Positions 9,538-16,617 of a stretch of DNA of 64,000 nucleotides are shown here, piece after piece; position 1 is the stretch's first letter; the number at the start of each line of letters is the position of its first letter. A model generated the notes under the pieces. It saw only the letters and a list, made by a program, of their open reading frames with translations. It made no database searches and was not told the origin of the DNA. Where the stretch lies: contig JAWKRG010000003.1 in NCBI GenBank assembly GCA_041389725.1, forward strand, positions 496,001 to 560,000, read 5' to 3'. Position numbers and translations under genes: made by a program. This stretch comes from Polyangiaceae bacterium. Its GTDB lineage: Bacteria; Myxococcota_A; Polyangia; Polyangiales; Polyangiaceae.

Positions 9538-9765
9538 CGGGCGTGGTTGCGTTGAGATGTGCGACGCCAGTGCTTCCTGCGCTGGCGTGTGCGACGCAGC
9601 GTCACGCCCTCAGCCGGTACGGCGGGGGCGGGCGTGGTTGCGTTGGGATGTGCGACGCCAGTGCCTCCTGCGTTGGGATGTGCGACGCCAGTGCCTCTTG
9701 CGTTGGGATGTGCGACGCCAGTGCCTCTTGCGTTGAGATGTGCGACGCCAATGCCTCTTGCATCA
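9538..9765. repeat. 30-bp tandem repeat running into the stop codon of the next gene
   Basis: Units of the type GTTGGGATGTGCGACGCCAG plus TGCCTCTTGC; four consecutive copies lie at about 9640-9765 and a diverged copy at 9548-9600. The last unit covers the stop codon of the minus-strand gene ending at 9763. Confidence 0.8.
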
Positions 9766-12642
9766 ACCCCGCTTGTTCGCGCGACGCCGCAATCCCACTC
9801 CCAGCGCGAGCAACAGAAGCGCCCACGGCTGCCCCACCCGCGACAGTCCTGCGGGAGCGCGCGCTGCGCGACATGCACAGCCGCTCGAGTCACCCGACGA
9901 CGTCGGTGCATCGCCGGGCCCACTGCCCGACGCATTCCCAAAGCCGCCGAAACCCGACGCATTCCCGACGCCGCCGAAACCCGCAGCGTCACCAAATCCG
10001 CCAGCGCCGAAGCCACCGGTATCTCCTGCACCAAAACCACCGGCGCCTGTGCCCGCGGCATTCCCGAAGCCGCCCGCACCAAAGCCACCCGCGCCCGTGC
10101 CTGCAAAGCCACCCGTATCTCCCGCACCAAAGCCACCCGCACCGGTGCCCGCGGTGTTCCCGAAGCCGCCCGCGCCGCCGTTCCCGACGCCGCCGGTCGC
10201 GACTCCACCCGAACCCGCGCCGCCGCTCGCACCTGCGCCGCCAGTTCCGACTCCACCGCTACCCGACGTGCCCCCGCTGCCCGACGTCCCACCGCTGCCC
10301 GACGTGCCAGTGGTCTCGAGTGCACTCACCATCTGTACGATGAGACGTCCGTCGTCGCGGTAGCCCACCGCGGTCTTGTCGTTCGCCCCCGCCAACAGGA
10401 GAGAGCGCGCGCCGGGATCGTTGAATCCCGAGAAGGACGCGGGTGTCGCCAGCGCGTAGGGCAGCGACGGGTTGCCCACGTCCGGCAGGCTCGCGAGGGA
10501 CACGCCCTTGCTGTTCTGCCATGCGGTGACGTAGCGCGCGCCGTTGTGCGCCACCACTTTCGCGGACGGCACCAGCGTGGATACGTAGTTCGCATCGAAC
10601 AGCACCACGGCAGGATTGTCTTGGGGAGTGAGGGTCGCGTCCTGGCGAATGAGCGCCACGTCTTCGAAGCCCGCGCCCAGGGTCATCAAGGCGAAGCCGT
10701 TGACGCCTCCCGCCAGCAGCGGAGTACTGAAGCCGGTGATGCCGAGCTCGTAGCCGCTCTTCTTCAGCGTGACGCCGCCACCAGCCAGCAAGTAGTAGCT
10801 GCTGCCGGAGCGCGCCAAGCAGCTGCCCTTGGTGTTGCACACCAACTCCGCCACGCTCGTGGTGGAAGTCTGTCCTGGCGCCACGAACACGAAGGCCGGA
10901 TCGACGAACGCCCCTGTGGGCGAGATACGGCGGAAAACGCCGGCATCGTAGCCGTTGCCGCGGTCGACCCAGCTCACCACGAAGTTCTGGCCGTCGAAGG
11001 CCACCTCCGGCGCCGTCTCGTCGTAGGCCTGATTGCCGAAGCTGACGCTCTGCACCACCTTGCCTGTCGTGTCGAGCAGCATGCCGGCGACGTTGCGCGA
11101 ACCCGTCGCGCCTTCGTCCCACACCAAGAGCGCGCGGCCACCGCCCGCTGCGGCTCGCAGCGTCGTCTTGTTGGCGCTCGGGATCGCGACGCCGTCCTTC
11201 GGCAGCACGCTGCCCTGCGGGGTCAGCACCGAGGCGAACAAGTCGTAGGCGGAGTACTGATAGTTGTCGCCATTTCGGTTGTCGGCGTAGGCCACTACGC
11301 CCAACGTCGGTGAAAAAGCCAGCGCGCGACCGTTGACGACGGACAGCACTTTGGAGACGTAGATGGACGCCGTCTCGGCTCCGGTGGACGCGTTGACGCG
11401 TTCGGCCCAGCTGTCCGTGTAGGCGTCTCCCAGGCTGTTCTTCTTCGGCCCCGGGACCGTCTTGCCCAACGCCAGACTGCCATCTGAAAGCCGCGCCGCG
11501 GACACTCCATACGCGAAACGAGTGCCAGCCTTTTGCGCGGTGCTAGTCGGCACTCCATCCAGACCGAGCGTCAGCACACTCACGTTGGGAGAACTCAAGC
11601 TGGAGGCGCCGTCGCCAAAGACGAGGGTGAAACCGCCCGCCGCCGGCAAGAGCTGCGGCGCGTCGACCCAAGAGCTGCCCTTCGCCGCCATCGCAATCGG
11701 CGTGGCATCCAGAGGTGCCAAGCTACCGCTGAGACGACGACCGACGATGCGGTTGGACCCCGAGCCGCGCCAGGCGAGAAGCGTCGTGCTGCCGCTCTGC
11801 GCCAGAGCAACGCTCTCGGGCAACGCGGTTGCGAAGTTACCTGCGTTGTCCGCAACCTCCGGATAGCTGGCGAGGGGCACACCGATCGGATCGAGCACCG
11901 CACCGGCTGCGGTGACTCGCGCTCCGTAGAACTGCGTGCCCTTGTAGGAAGGCAGGGAACTCGTCGCGAAGCGCAGATCGACCCAGGCGACGATCCAGTT
12001 CGTGCCGTTCCACACGATTGACGGTGCGATCTGATCGCCGGCAGCGGTGGTCACCTGAACCGACGGTCCTGGCACTCCGTTCTTGACGGTGGCAACCCAG
12101 ATATCCTGATCACTCTGCCCAGAGCCGTAGGTCTTCATCGAATACGCAGCGAGGCAGTCACCGATCCCTTTGCAGGCGATGGCCACCTCCGAGTCGAAAG
12201 TCCCCGACTCCTGGACGGCGCCCAGGTTGACCGCGGCGTCCGTGAAGCTGCCGCTCGGCGACAGGCGCTGGATCTCGAGCGCAGCCAGGTAAGTCTTGCC
12301 GCCGGCAGGGGGTTGCTTCGCGTATTGGGCCAGCAAGAAGTTGGCTCCGTCGTAGGCAACGCTACTGGCCGCGACGTCGTAGCCCATGGGCTCACCGACC
12401 AGCGTCAGGTTCTCCTGCAACAGGGTCAGCCGGCCACCTTGGGACAGCACCGCGACGCGCCCACCACCTGCCGCAACGCCGAGCACCGGCTCCGAGGTGT
12501 AGTTCGAAGGAACGAAGCTCCTAGGCGCCACGTCGATGGGTGCAGAAGCGACCGGTGCTGCCGTTGCTTCCCCCGATGACAGAGCCAAAGCCCCAACCCA
12601 CGCGCTGGTCCCCAAGATGTTTGCGAATTTGCGAGATGCCAT
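9763..12642 (-). CDS. Large exported protein with MYXO-CTERM-like C-terminal sorting tail
   Basis: 959 aa with a signal peptide of ~30 residues. A GAGGTGAGG ribosome-binding site sits just upstream of the ATG at 12642. Residues ~40-760 contain repeated beta-propeller-like elements (V-W-G/A-x-T-W-I-V-A-W and similar FVVSWVDRG blocks). A ~140-residue Gly/Ser/Thr/Ala/Phe-rich region follows, including GTSGSGG and GFGNxxG repeats. The end has a Cys pair (SGCACR), a hydrophobic helix and an Arg cluster, the pattern of the MYXO-CTERM sorting signal. This suggests surface anchoring. Binding target unknown; the central part resembles secreted adhesin-like propeller proteins of myxobacteria. Confidence 0.8.
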   Translation of the reverse strand: MASRKFANILGTSAWVGALALSSGEATAAPVASAPIDVAPRSFVPSNYTSEPVLGVAAGGGRVAVLSQGGRLTLLQENLTLVGEPMGYDVAASSVAYDGANFLLAQYAKQPPAGGKTYLAALEIQRLSPSGSFTDAAVNLGAVQESGTFDSEVAIACKGIGDCLAAYSMKTYGSGQSDQDIWVATVKNGVPGPSVQVTTAAGDQIAPSIVWNGTNWIVAWVDLRFATSSLPSYKGTQFYGARVTAAGAVLDPIGVPLASYPEVADNAGNFATALPESVALAQSGSTTLLAWRGSGSNRIVGRRLSGSLAPLDATPIAMAAKGSSWVDAPQLLPAAGGFTLVFGDGASSLSSPNVSVLTLGLDGVPTSTAQKAGTRFAYGVSAARLSDGSLALGKTVPGPKKNSLGDAYTDSWAERVNASTGAETASIYVSKVLSVVNGRALAFSPTLGVVAYADNRNGDNYQYSAYDLFASVLTPQGSVLPKDGVAIPSANKTTLRAAAGGGRALLVWDEGATGSRNVAGMLLDTTGKVVQSVSFGNQAYDETAPEVAFDGQNFVVSWVDRGNGYDAGVFRRISPTGAFVDPAFVFVAPGQTSTTSVAELVCNTKGSCLARSGSSYYLLAGGGVTLKKSGYELGITGFSTPLLAGGVNGFALMTLGAGFEDVALIRQDATLTPQDNPAVVLFDANYVSTLVPSAKVVAHNGARYVTAWQNSKGVSLASLPDVGNPSLPYALATPASFSGFNDPGARSLLLAGANDKTAVGYRDDGRLIVQMVSALETTGTSGSGGTSGSGGTSGSGGVGTGGAGASGGAGSGGVATGGVGNGGAGGFGNTAGTGAGGFGAGDTGGFAGTGAGGFGAGGFGNAAGTGAGGFGAGDTGGFGAGGFGDAAGFGGVGNASGFGGFGNASGSGPGDAPTSSGDSSGCACRAARAPAGLSRVGQPWALLLLALGVGLRRRANKRG

Positions 12643-12734
12643 GCTGCCTCACCTCTCGGAGCCAGCCCGAGAGGCGAGGTCGCAGACAAAAGTGCCTTCG
12701 ACGACTCATGCGACGAAATCCCGCTTTGGACCCA

Positions 12735-12780
12735 GGGAAAAATCCGGGCCCCACCCCCGGTCCTGATGAGGTGGGGCCCG
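12735..12780 (-). terminator. Rho-independent terminator of the SPFH gene
   Basis: A perfect 10-bp stem (CGGGCCCCAC with GTGGGGCCCG, 12745-12754 and 12771-12780) is followed on the minus strand by a U-rich run (GGATTTTTCCC). It ends minus-strand transcription just past the SPFH stop codon. Confidence 0.85.
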
Positions 12781-12785
12781 TCCGC

Positions 12786-13880
12786 TCAGTTCTTGCCGAG
12801 AAGATCGGCCGGAAGCAGTGCCTTGAGCGAGTCGGCACCGACCACGAGACGCACCTCTTTGATGCTTCCCGCGATTTCCTTGAAGTTCTCGAGTTCCTTC
12901 AGACGCAGCAGCATGGGCTGCTCCGCCATCACGCGAGCAGTGTTGGCCAGCGAGCGGGTCGCGGCGGTCTCCTCACGACGGAGGATGACGTTCGCGGCCG
13001 CTTCCTTCTCGGCCTCGATCACGCGGTTGAGCAGGATCTTCATTTCACCCGGCAGCACCACGTCCTTCACACCGACGCGTTCGACGCGCACACCGAAGGC
13101 GGCCGCCTTGGGCACCACGTCCTGTTCCAGGAAGTGGGTCATGGCGTCGCGACCTTCCAGCAGCTCGTCGAGGGTCACACCCGAGACGAACTGACGCGCG
13201 GCCAGCTGCGCAAGCAGGTAGACGGCGTCCTTCACGTTCGCCACGCTAGTGACGACGCGCGCGGGATCCGCGATGGCGAACTCCACCGTCAGGCTCAGGC
13301 GCAGAGTCACCTTGTCACGGGTCATCAGCTCCTGGCCCACGATGGCGACCTGCTCCGAGCGCATGTCGATGCTCTGGATCACGGTCTCCGCACCCGGGTA
13401 CGACCACATTGCGTAGCGACCCGGAGGCAGTACGTCCATGAGCTCACCGCGCACGAACTTCAGGCCGCGCTGGTGCGCAATGACCGTAGTCACCACGTAC
13501 TCGCCCTTGGGCAGTACGCGCACCAGCTCGTCCGTCAGTTCCGGCATCGGCGCGTCGACACGGAAGACCGTGAGGCGAACCGAGGGATCCACCGTCCAGA
13601 AACGGTGAACGCCGGGACGCAGAAACGCCACCGGCACGTCATCCTTGAAGATGACGCCGCGCTCGAGGGCACCCAGGTGAGCCTCGGCGAACCAGTCCGC
13701 CGGCATCAGCGCGCGGATCTCCGGCGCTGCGCTGAACAGGATTTCATCCGTGTTCCAACGCACGTCGAACAAACGCGAACCCCAGACCGTGTGGCGACCG
13801 GGTGCGAGCGCCTTGAGGGGCAGTCCGTCCTTGAAGACGACCACGCGCTCGTTGAGGGCAACATTGAATACTTTGAACAT
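12786..13880 (-). CDS. SPFH/Band-7 (slipin-like) protein
   Basis: 364 aa. The start is the ATG at 13880 behind GGAGG (spacing 8); the longer frame to 14189 has no coding character. An N-terminal domain with FKDGLPLKALAPGRH-type repeats precedes a Band-7 region (IDMRSEQVAIVGQELMT..., RLSLTVEFAIADPARVVT) and a helical coiled-coil tail (NRVIEAEKEAAANVILRREE). No clear transmembrane segment is seen, so membrane association would be peripheral. Comparative-genomics work has linked SPFH modules to RNA-repair loci with a cognate tRNA-like RNA. Here a permuted tRNA-Ile-like RNA (14391-14524) lies directly upstream in the same orientation, which fits such a scaffold role. No RtcB ligase is in the window. 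Confidence 0.85.
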   Translation of the reverse strand: MFKVFNVALNERVVVFKDGLPLKALAPGRHTVWGSRLFDVRWNTDEILFSAAPEIRALMPADWFAEAHLGALERGVIFKDDVPVAFLRPGVHRFWTVDPSVRLTVFRVDAPMPELTDELVRVLPKGEYVVTTVIAHQRGLKFVRGELMDVLPPGRYAMWSYPGAETVIQSIDMRSEQVAIVGQELMTRDKVTLRLSLTVEFAIADPARVVTSVANVKDAVYLLAQLAARQFVSGVTLDELLEGRDAMTHFLEQDVVPKAAAFGVRVERVGVKDVVLPGEMKILLNRVIEAEKEAAANVILRREETAATRSLANTARVMAEQPMLLRLKELENFKEIAGSIKEVRLVVGADSLKALLPADLLGKN

Positions 13881-14390
13881 GGCCGTGGCCTCCAGCCGGA
13901 ACCGCCGGCATGCGGGAAGACTCGCGTCTTCGGTTGTTTTTTGTTTGGGTGTGTCGGCCCAGACGTCATCGGCCTCTCGCGCGGTTCGGCGCGCTGTCGT
14001 CGGACGACGCGTGCACGCAGCCGTTGACCTCGAGGCCGCGCTCGACAGGTGACGATGATCACCGCGCAGTTCGATGCGGCGGGATCTTGCGGCAATCGGC
14101 AGGAGCCGACGCCAAGAGATTAGCGGCCAGGTGAGTAGCCTCGCCCGATGCCAGCGGCACGGGATTGCGTCGTGGCTTCGCCAAGCCACTCTGCGCGCCC
14201 GCGGCGCGAAACATCACGGCCCCAGCGCGGCGCGAAGCAGGCGGGCACGAGTGCGTCTCACCACGACGGCCGCCGCGACGGTGGTCATGGTGTTCGCAAA
14301 AGTGCGCGCAGGCTTCGGGCACGCGCCGAGGTTCGTTCGCGAGCCGGCGCCGCAGCGCACGACTCGAACGAAGGGGCTCCTCCACTCACC
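13881..14390. other. Leader region between the permuted tRNA-Ile-like RNA and the SPFH gene
   Basis: 510 bp without a supported gene. It is GC-rich. A T-arm-like motif (ACTCGAACGAAG, around 14360) is present but lacks a partner stem. I see no clear promoter. Confidence 0.5.
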
Positions 14391-14524
14391 CGACCTGGTT
14401 TCGACAGTAACGGTGTCGTGACGGATTATCAGTCCGTTGCTCTACCCACTGAGCTACACGCGCAAGTTTTGGGCACGTGACGGGATTCGAACCCGCGTCT
14501 GACGTTTGGATTACGTCCAGGTCG
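14391..14524 (-). ncRNA. Circularly permuted tRNA-Ile(GAU)-like RNA closed by a leader/trailer helix
   Basis: In transcript order: leader arm CGACCTGG (14524-14517); T arm with loop TTCGAAT (14496-14480); 3' acceptor strand CACGTGC (14479-14473); a 9-nt linker containing CCA; 5' acceptor strand GCGCGTG (14463-14457); UA; D arm with a GG-containing loop; anticodon arm with loop CTGATAA (14437-14421, anticodon GAU); trailer arm CCAGGTCG (14398-14391). The acceptor strands pair 7/7 with one wobble, and leader and trailer pair 8/8. The trailer also carries GTCGAAA, similar to the GNCGAA element of bacterial Y RNAs. A plain tRNA reading of either half gives a worse structure. Confidence 0.7.
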
Positions 14525-14614
14525 ACGCCCTCGGAACGCACGCCACCGATGCAAGCGAAAGAACGCAAAACGCGCATTCGAGTGCAGGCACGTGTGCCGA
14601 CAAGTGGACATCGG

Positions 14615-14685
14615 AGCGACGAGCGGGACTCGCACCCACATCCCGAGAGTGGCACTCTCGTATCCTGCTATTGGACGATCGTCGC
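14615..14685 (-). tRNA. tRNA-Gly(GCC) with A18/G55 elbow
   Basis: Acceptor GCGACGA/TCGTCGC is perfect; anticodon stem CGAGA/TCTCG encloses loop GTGCCAC. The T loop is TGCGAGT (G at position 55) and the D loop AATAGCA has AG in place of GG. No CCA is encoded. Confidence 0.85.
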
Positions 14686-14736
14686 AAATAGTGGCCAGCG
14701 AACGCGGACGCGCCCGGGCGTGCACGCTCACCAGCA

Positions 14737-14822
14737 GCGGAAACCGGAGGACTCGCACCCCACGCCTTGCGGCGCGCAGTCGCTAGCAACGACGCTCGTT
14801 CCTATGAACGATTCAGTTTCCG
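14737..14822 (-). tRNA. tRNA-Ser(GCT) with long variable arm and A18/G55 elbow
   Basis: Acceptor CGGAAAC/GTTTCCG is perfect. Anticodon loop TTGCTAG; variable arm GCGCC-GCAA-GGCGT; T loop TGCGAGT. The D arm is a long hairpin with ATAG in the loop. No CCA. Confidence 0.75.
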
Positions 14823-14876
14823 TCCGACCCCGCTCGGGGTCGGTGTCTTGGGCAGCGCGGCTTTCGCGCTCGCCGG

Positions 14877-15011
14877 TACGGGGCCGGAGGATCGAACTCC
14901 GCTCAGAGCGGGTCTCAAGAACGGACCGAGCTGGGCGGTCGAGGCGCCGCGCTGGCAAGGCGCGAGCGAGGAGCGCCCGGAGCGTATTGGAATACGTGAG
15001 GAGCGCCCCGC
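14877..15011 (-). tRNA. Irregular tRNA-like gene, possibly expanded tRNA-Ala(UGC)
   Basis: The T arm is canonical (CGGAG, loop TTCGATC, CTCCG) and is followed by 3' acceptor strand GCCCCGT. Two 5' halves fit. One is a compact one ending at 14950 (GCGGCGC, one mismatch, poor anticodon arm). The other is an expanded one ending at 15011 (GCGGGGC, 7/7 with one wobble) containing a perfect anticodon arm CGCGC-CTTGCCA-GCGCG (14964-14948, anticodon UGC) but with extra sequence in the D and variable regions. Could be degenerate. Confidence 0.4.
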
Positions 15012-15052
15012 AGCGAGCAACGACGCCAGCGTGGATGGATCGGCCGTCCGGC

Positions 15053-15123
15053 GACGGGAGGTCTTGAGACCCGGTCTCAGTCGCTTTGTAAGAGCGATGC
15101 CGTCACCAGACGGCGGGCCCCGT
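15053..15123 (-). tRNA. tRNA-Val(TAC), T arm irregular
   Basis: Anticodon arm TCGCT-CTTACAA-AGCGA is perfect; D arm is a hairpin with TGGT loop; acceptor ACGGGGC pairs 6/7 with CTCCCGT. In place of a normal T arm there is a hairpin TGAGAC-CGG-GTCTCA. No CCA. Confidence 0.6.
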
Positions 15124-15130
15124 GTAGCAG

Positions 15131-15200
15131 TCAGCTCGCCAGGAATCGCACCTGGAAGGCCTGCGTATCAGACAGACATAGACCACTAGTCCACGAGCTG
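15131..15200 (-). tRNA. tRNA-Ile(GAT) with A18/G55 elbow
   Basis: Acceptor CAGCTCG/CGAGCTG is perfect. Anticodon loop CTGATAC on a 5-bp stem with a closing wobble. T arm CCAGG-TGCGATT-CCTGG; D loop carries TAG in place of TGG. Confidence 0.8.
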
Positions 15201-15233
15201 ATGGCGCGGCGTCACGTCGGTGGCGTCGCGCGG

Positions 15234-15302
15234 CGGGCTCGCGAGGAATCGCACCCCGGCCTCCGGGTTTGGAGCCCGGTTGGTCGCTATGACCTCGAAC
15301 CC
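15234..15302 (-). tRNA. tRNA-Trp(CCA) with A18/G55 elbow
   Basis: Acceptor GGGTTCG pairs with CGAGCCC. Anticodon arm CCGGG-CTCCAAA-CCCGG is perfect, discriminator G. T loop TGCGATT; short D loop ATAGC. Confidence 0.85.
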
Positions 15303-15305
15303 ATT

Positions 15306-15379
15306 TGGTGGAGCGGCCGGGAGTTGCACCCGGATCTCTGGTTTGCGACACCAGCGTCTTGCTGTTGGACGACCGTCCC
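15306..15379 (-). tRNA. tRNA-Ala(CGC) with encoded CCA and A18/G55 elbow
   Basis: Anticodon arm CTGGT-GTCGCAA-ACCAG; acceptor GGGACGG/CCGCTCC includes a G3-U70 pair, the alanine identity element. Discriminator A and CCA are encoded. T arm CCGGG-TGCAACT-CCCGG; D loop AACAGCA. Confidence 0.8.
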
Positions 15380-15454
15380 GTGTTTGCACGCGCGGACCGA
15401 TAGGCGCGCGCGCCGGCGCTGCGAGCGAGGCTGGGGCCCCGCGCGCCAGCTTGG

Positions 15455-15531
15455 TGGGGTGACCGACGGGAATTGCACCCGTACCTGCAGGGCCACAACC
15501 TGCCGTGCGTACTGATTCACACCGCGGCCAC
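15455..15531 (-). tRNA. tRNA-His(GTG) with encoded CCA and A18/G55 elbow
   Basis: Acceptor GTGGCCG pairs with CGGTCAC; discriminator C followed by CCA as expected for His. Anticodon arm GCAGG-TTGTGGC-CCTGC. T arm ACGGG-TGCAATT-CCCGT; D loop contains CAGT. The base before position 1 is C, so the G-1 needed for HisRS would have to be added. Confidence 0.85.
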
Positions 15532-15581
15532 GTTCGAGTTGCGATTCGCGAGGGGATGCCGCGGGATCTCCTCGTACTCGG

Positions 15582-15654
15582 TGCGTCGGGTTGGAATCGA
15601 ACCAACACCTCCGGTGCTTCAAACCAGCGCTTCCACCAGGTTAGCTTCCGACGC
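15582..15654 (-). tRNA. tRNA-Phe(GAA)
   Basis: Acceptor GCGTCGG/CCGACGC perfect; anticodon loop TTGAAGC; T arm GTTGG-TTCGATT-CCAAC is canonical and the D loop has GG. Discriminator A, no CCA. Confidence 0.9.
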
Positions 15655-15690
15655 TCGTGTCGCGGCCGTCCGCTTCACAGGCTGCGAGTT

Positions 15691-15761
15691 TGGACGCTGC
15701 GCGCGGATTCGAACCGCGTCCCGAGGCCTTATGAGAGCCTGGTCCACCCCGGGTCGCAGCG
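15691..15761 (-). tRNA. tRNA-Met(CAT) with encoded CCA and short D arm
   Basis: Acceptor CGCTGCG/CGCAGCG perfect, so it is not an initiator-type 1-72 mismatch. Anticodon arm AGGCT-CTCATAA-GGCCT; T loop TTCGAAT; CCA encoded. The D-arm region is about five bases shorter than normal. A TilS-modified Ile2 identity cannot be excluded. Confidence 0.8.
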
Positions 15762-15766
15762 TGACG

Positions 15767-15841
15767 TGGCGTCTCCACGGGGAATCGAACCCCGATTGCG
15801 AGATTGAAAATCTCGAGTCCTGACCCTTAGACGATGGAGAC
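15767..15841 (-). tRNA. tRNA-Glu(TTC) with encoded CCA
   Basis: Acceptor GTCTCCA/TGGAGAC perfect; anticodon arm CGAGA-TTTTCAA-TCTCG; T arm CGGGG-TTCGATT-CCCCG; discriminator G and CCA encoded. Confidence 0.92.
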
Positions 15842-15856
15842 GTGGGGCAATGTGCA

Positions 15857-15957
15857 AGCGAGCACCCTCGCGTGACGGAGGTCGCGCAGTGCTCGAGGTG
15901 AGAGTCGCCACCGACGCACACACGCGAGCACACCTCGCGTGGCGGAGGTCGCGCAGC
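15857..15957. repeat. Two copies of a ~34-bp spacer element around tRNA-Leu
   Basis: A segment close to CTCGCGTGACGGAGGTCGCG occurs at about 15867-15888 and again at about 15934-15955. The second copy lies inside the expanded tRNA-Leu region and the first just 3' of it. Each can form a small CCTC/GAGG hairpin on the minus strand. Confidence 0.65.
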
Positions 15958-16039
15958 CCGCAGGGCGAGCACACTCACAAGCCCACTCCGGGGCGGCCGG
16001 GTCTGAGCCGGGTGCGTTTTCCGTTTCGCCACTCGAGCA
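15889..16039 (-). tRNA. Expanded tRNA-Leu(CAG) with ~65-nt insertion in the variable region
   Basis: The 5' half is a normal leucine-type one: acceptor TGCTCGA, D loop AAACGGAAAA, anticodon loop CTCAGAC on a CCGG/CCGG stem. A perfectly complementary 3' acceptor strand TCGAGCA (15896-15890) follows a GGTG/CACC arm, but 151 nt after the 5' end instead of ~87. The insertion holds one copy of the spacer repeat. It could be a disrupted gene or one needing processing. Confidence 0.5.
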
Positions 16040-16048
16040 ATGATTCAG

Positions 16049-16120
16049 CTGCACGGGTAAGATTCGAACTTACGGTCCCGCGGTTAACAGCCGCGTGCCT
16101 TTCCACTTGGCTACCGTGCA
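16049..16120 (-). tRNA. tRNA-Asn(GTT)
   Basis: Acceptor TGCACGG/CCGTGCA perfect; anticodon arm CGCGG-CTGTTAA-CCGCG; T arm GTAAG-TTCGAAT-CTTAC; D loop with GG; discriminator G; no CCA. It is the first tRNA after the 94-bp repeat array. Confidence 0.93.
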
Positions 16121-16130
16121 AAGTGCGTCA

Positions 16131-16548
16131 CGCGGAACGTCGCGCGCGCGGAGGAAGGCGGAGGTCACGCTCCAGCCTTCCCCGTTGGCTCGCGGGGGCC
16201 CGGCCCCGCTCGCGCCGTGCAAGACGTCGAACGCCGCGCTCACGGAGGAAGGCGGAGGTCACGCTCCAGCCTTCCCCGTTGGCTCGCGGGGGCCCGGCCC
16301 CGCTCGCGCCGTGCAAGACGTCGAACGCCGCGCTCACGGAGGAAGGCGGAGGTCACGCTCCAGCCTTCCCCGTTGGCTCGCGGGGGCCCGGCCCCGCTCG
16401 CGCCGTGCAAGACGTCGAACGCCGCGCTCACGGAGGAAGGCGGAGGTCACGCTCCGTCTTCTCCGTTGGCTCGCGGGGGCCCGGCCCCGCTCGCGCCGTG
16501 CAAGACGTCGAACGTCGCGCTCACGGAGGAAGGCGGAGGTCACGCTCC
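16131..16548. repeat. 94-bp tandem repeat between the E1 gene and tRNA-Asn
   Basis: GAGGAAGGCGGAGGTCACGC recurs at 16151, 16245, 16339, 16433 and 16526, giving a 94-bp period (~4.4 copies). Each unit holds a GGGGCCGGGCCCC-type palindrome and a segment (CCGTGCAAGACGTCGAACG) resembling the 5' flank of tRNA-Asn. The array is between the last protein gene and the tRNA array on the same strand. A plus-strand frame through it merely reads the repeat. Confidence 0.9.
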
Positions 16549-16617
16549 CCAGACCCGCAGGTCCGATCTGTTTTCGAGACAGCCCTGGTCCTCGACCAGT
16601 TCACCTTCCAAACGAAG

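Larger units (their letters stand above)
8641..9762. other. Repeat-dominated intergenic region
   Basis: I see no supported gene here. Long frames on both strands are made of reiterated peptides that simply mirror tandem DNA repeats. Contents are a ~45-bp imperfect repeat block (9040-9390), copy B of the dispersed repeat (9426-9535) and a 30-bp tandem array (9538-9765). The first ~350 bp upstream of the HNH start show nothing recognisable. Confidence 0.6.

Noticed and set aside
9040..9765. CRISPR array or protein-coding repeat gene
   Set aside because: Units are contiguous and imperfect without spacers. Both strands give only reiterated low-complexity peptides.
9559..11313. A 584-codon plus-strand frame
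   Set aside because: It runs antisense to the 959-aa exported protein and its first part reads the 30-bp repeats. The minus-strand gene has a signal peptide, ribosome-binding site and sorting tail.
12540..14027. A 495-codon plus-strand frame
   Set aside because: Antisense to the SPFH gene, whose Band-7 motifs are clear. It is a high-GC shadow frame.
14472..14543. A conventional tRNA-Gly(UCC) reading
   Set aside because: It needs an acceptor stem with a mismatch and two wobbles and an A at position 33. The permuted tRNA-Ile reading pairs the same 3' acceptor strand 7/7.
14386..14758. Short peptides with strings such as CSSVGRATD in this region
   Set aside because: These are typical mistranslations of tRNA genes, not proteins.
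16131..16548. CRISPR array
   Set aside because: The 94-bp units are near-identical along their whole length, with no alternating unique spacers and no cas genes nearby.
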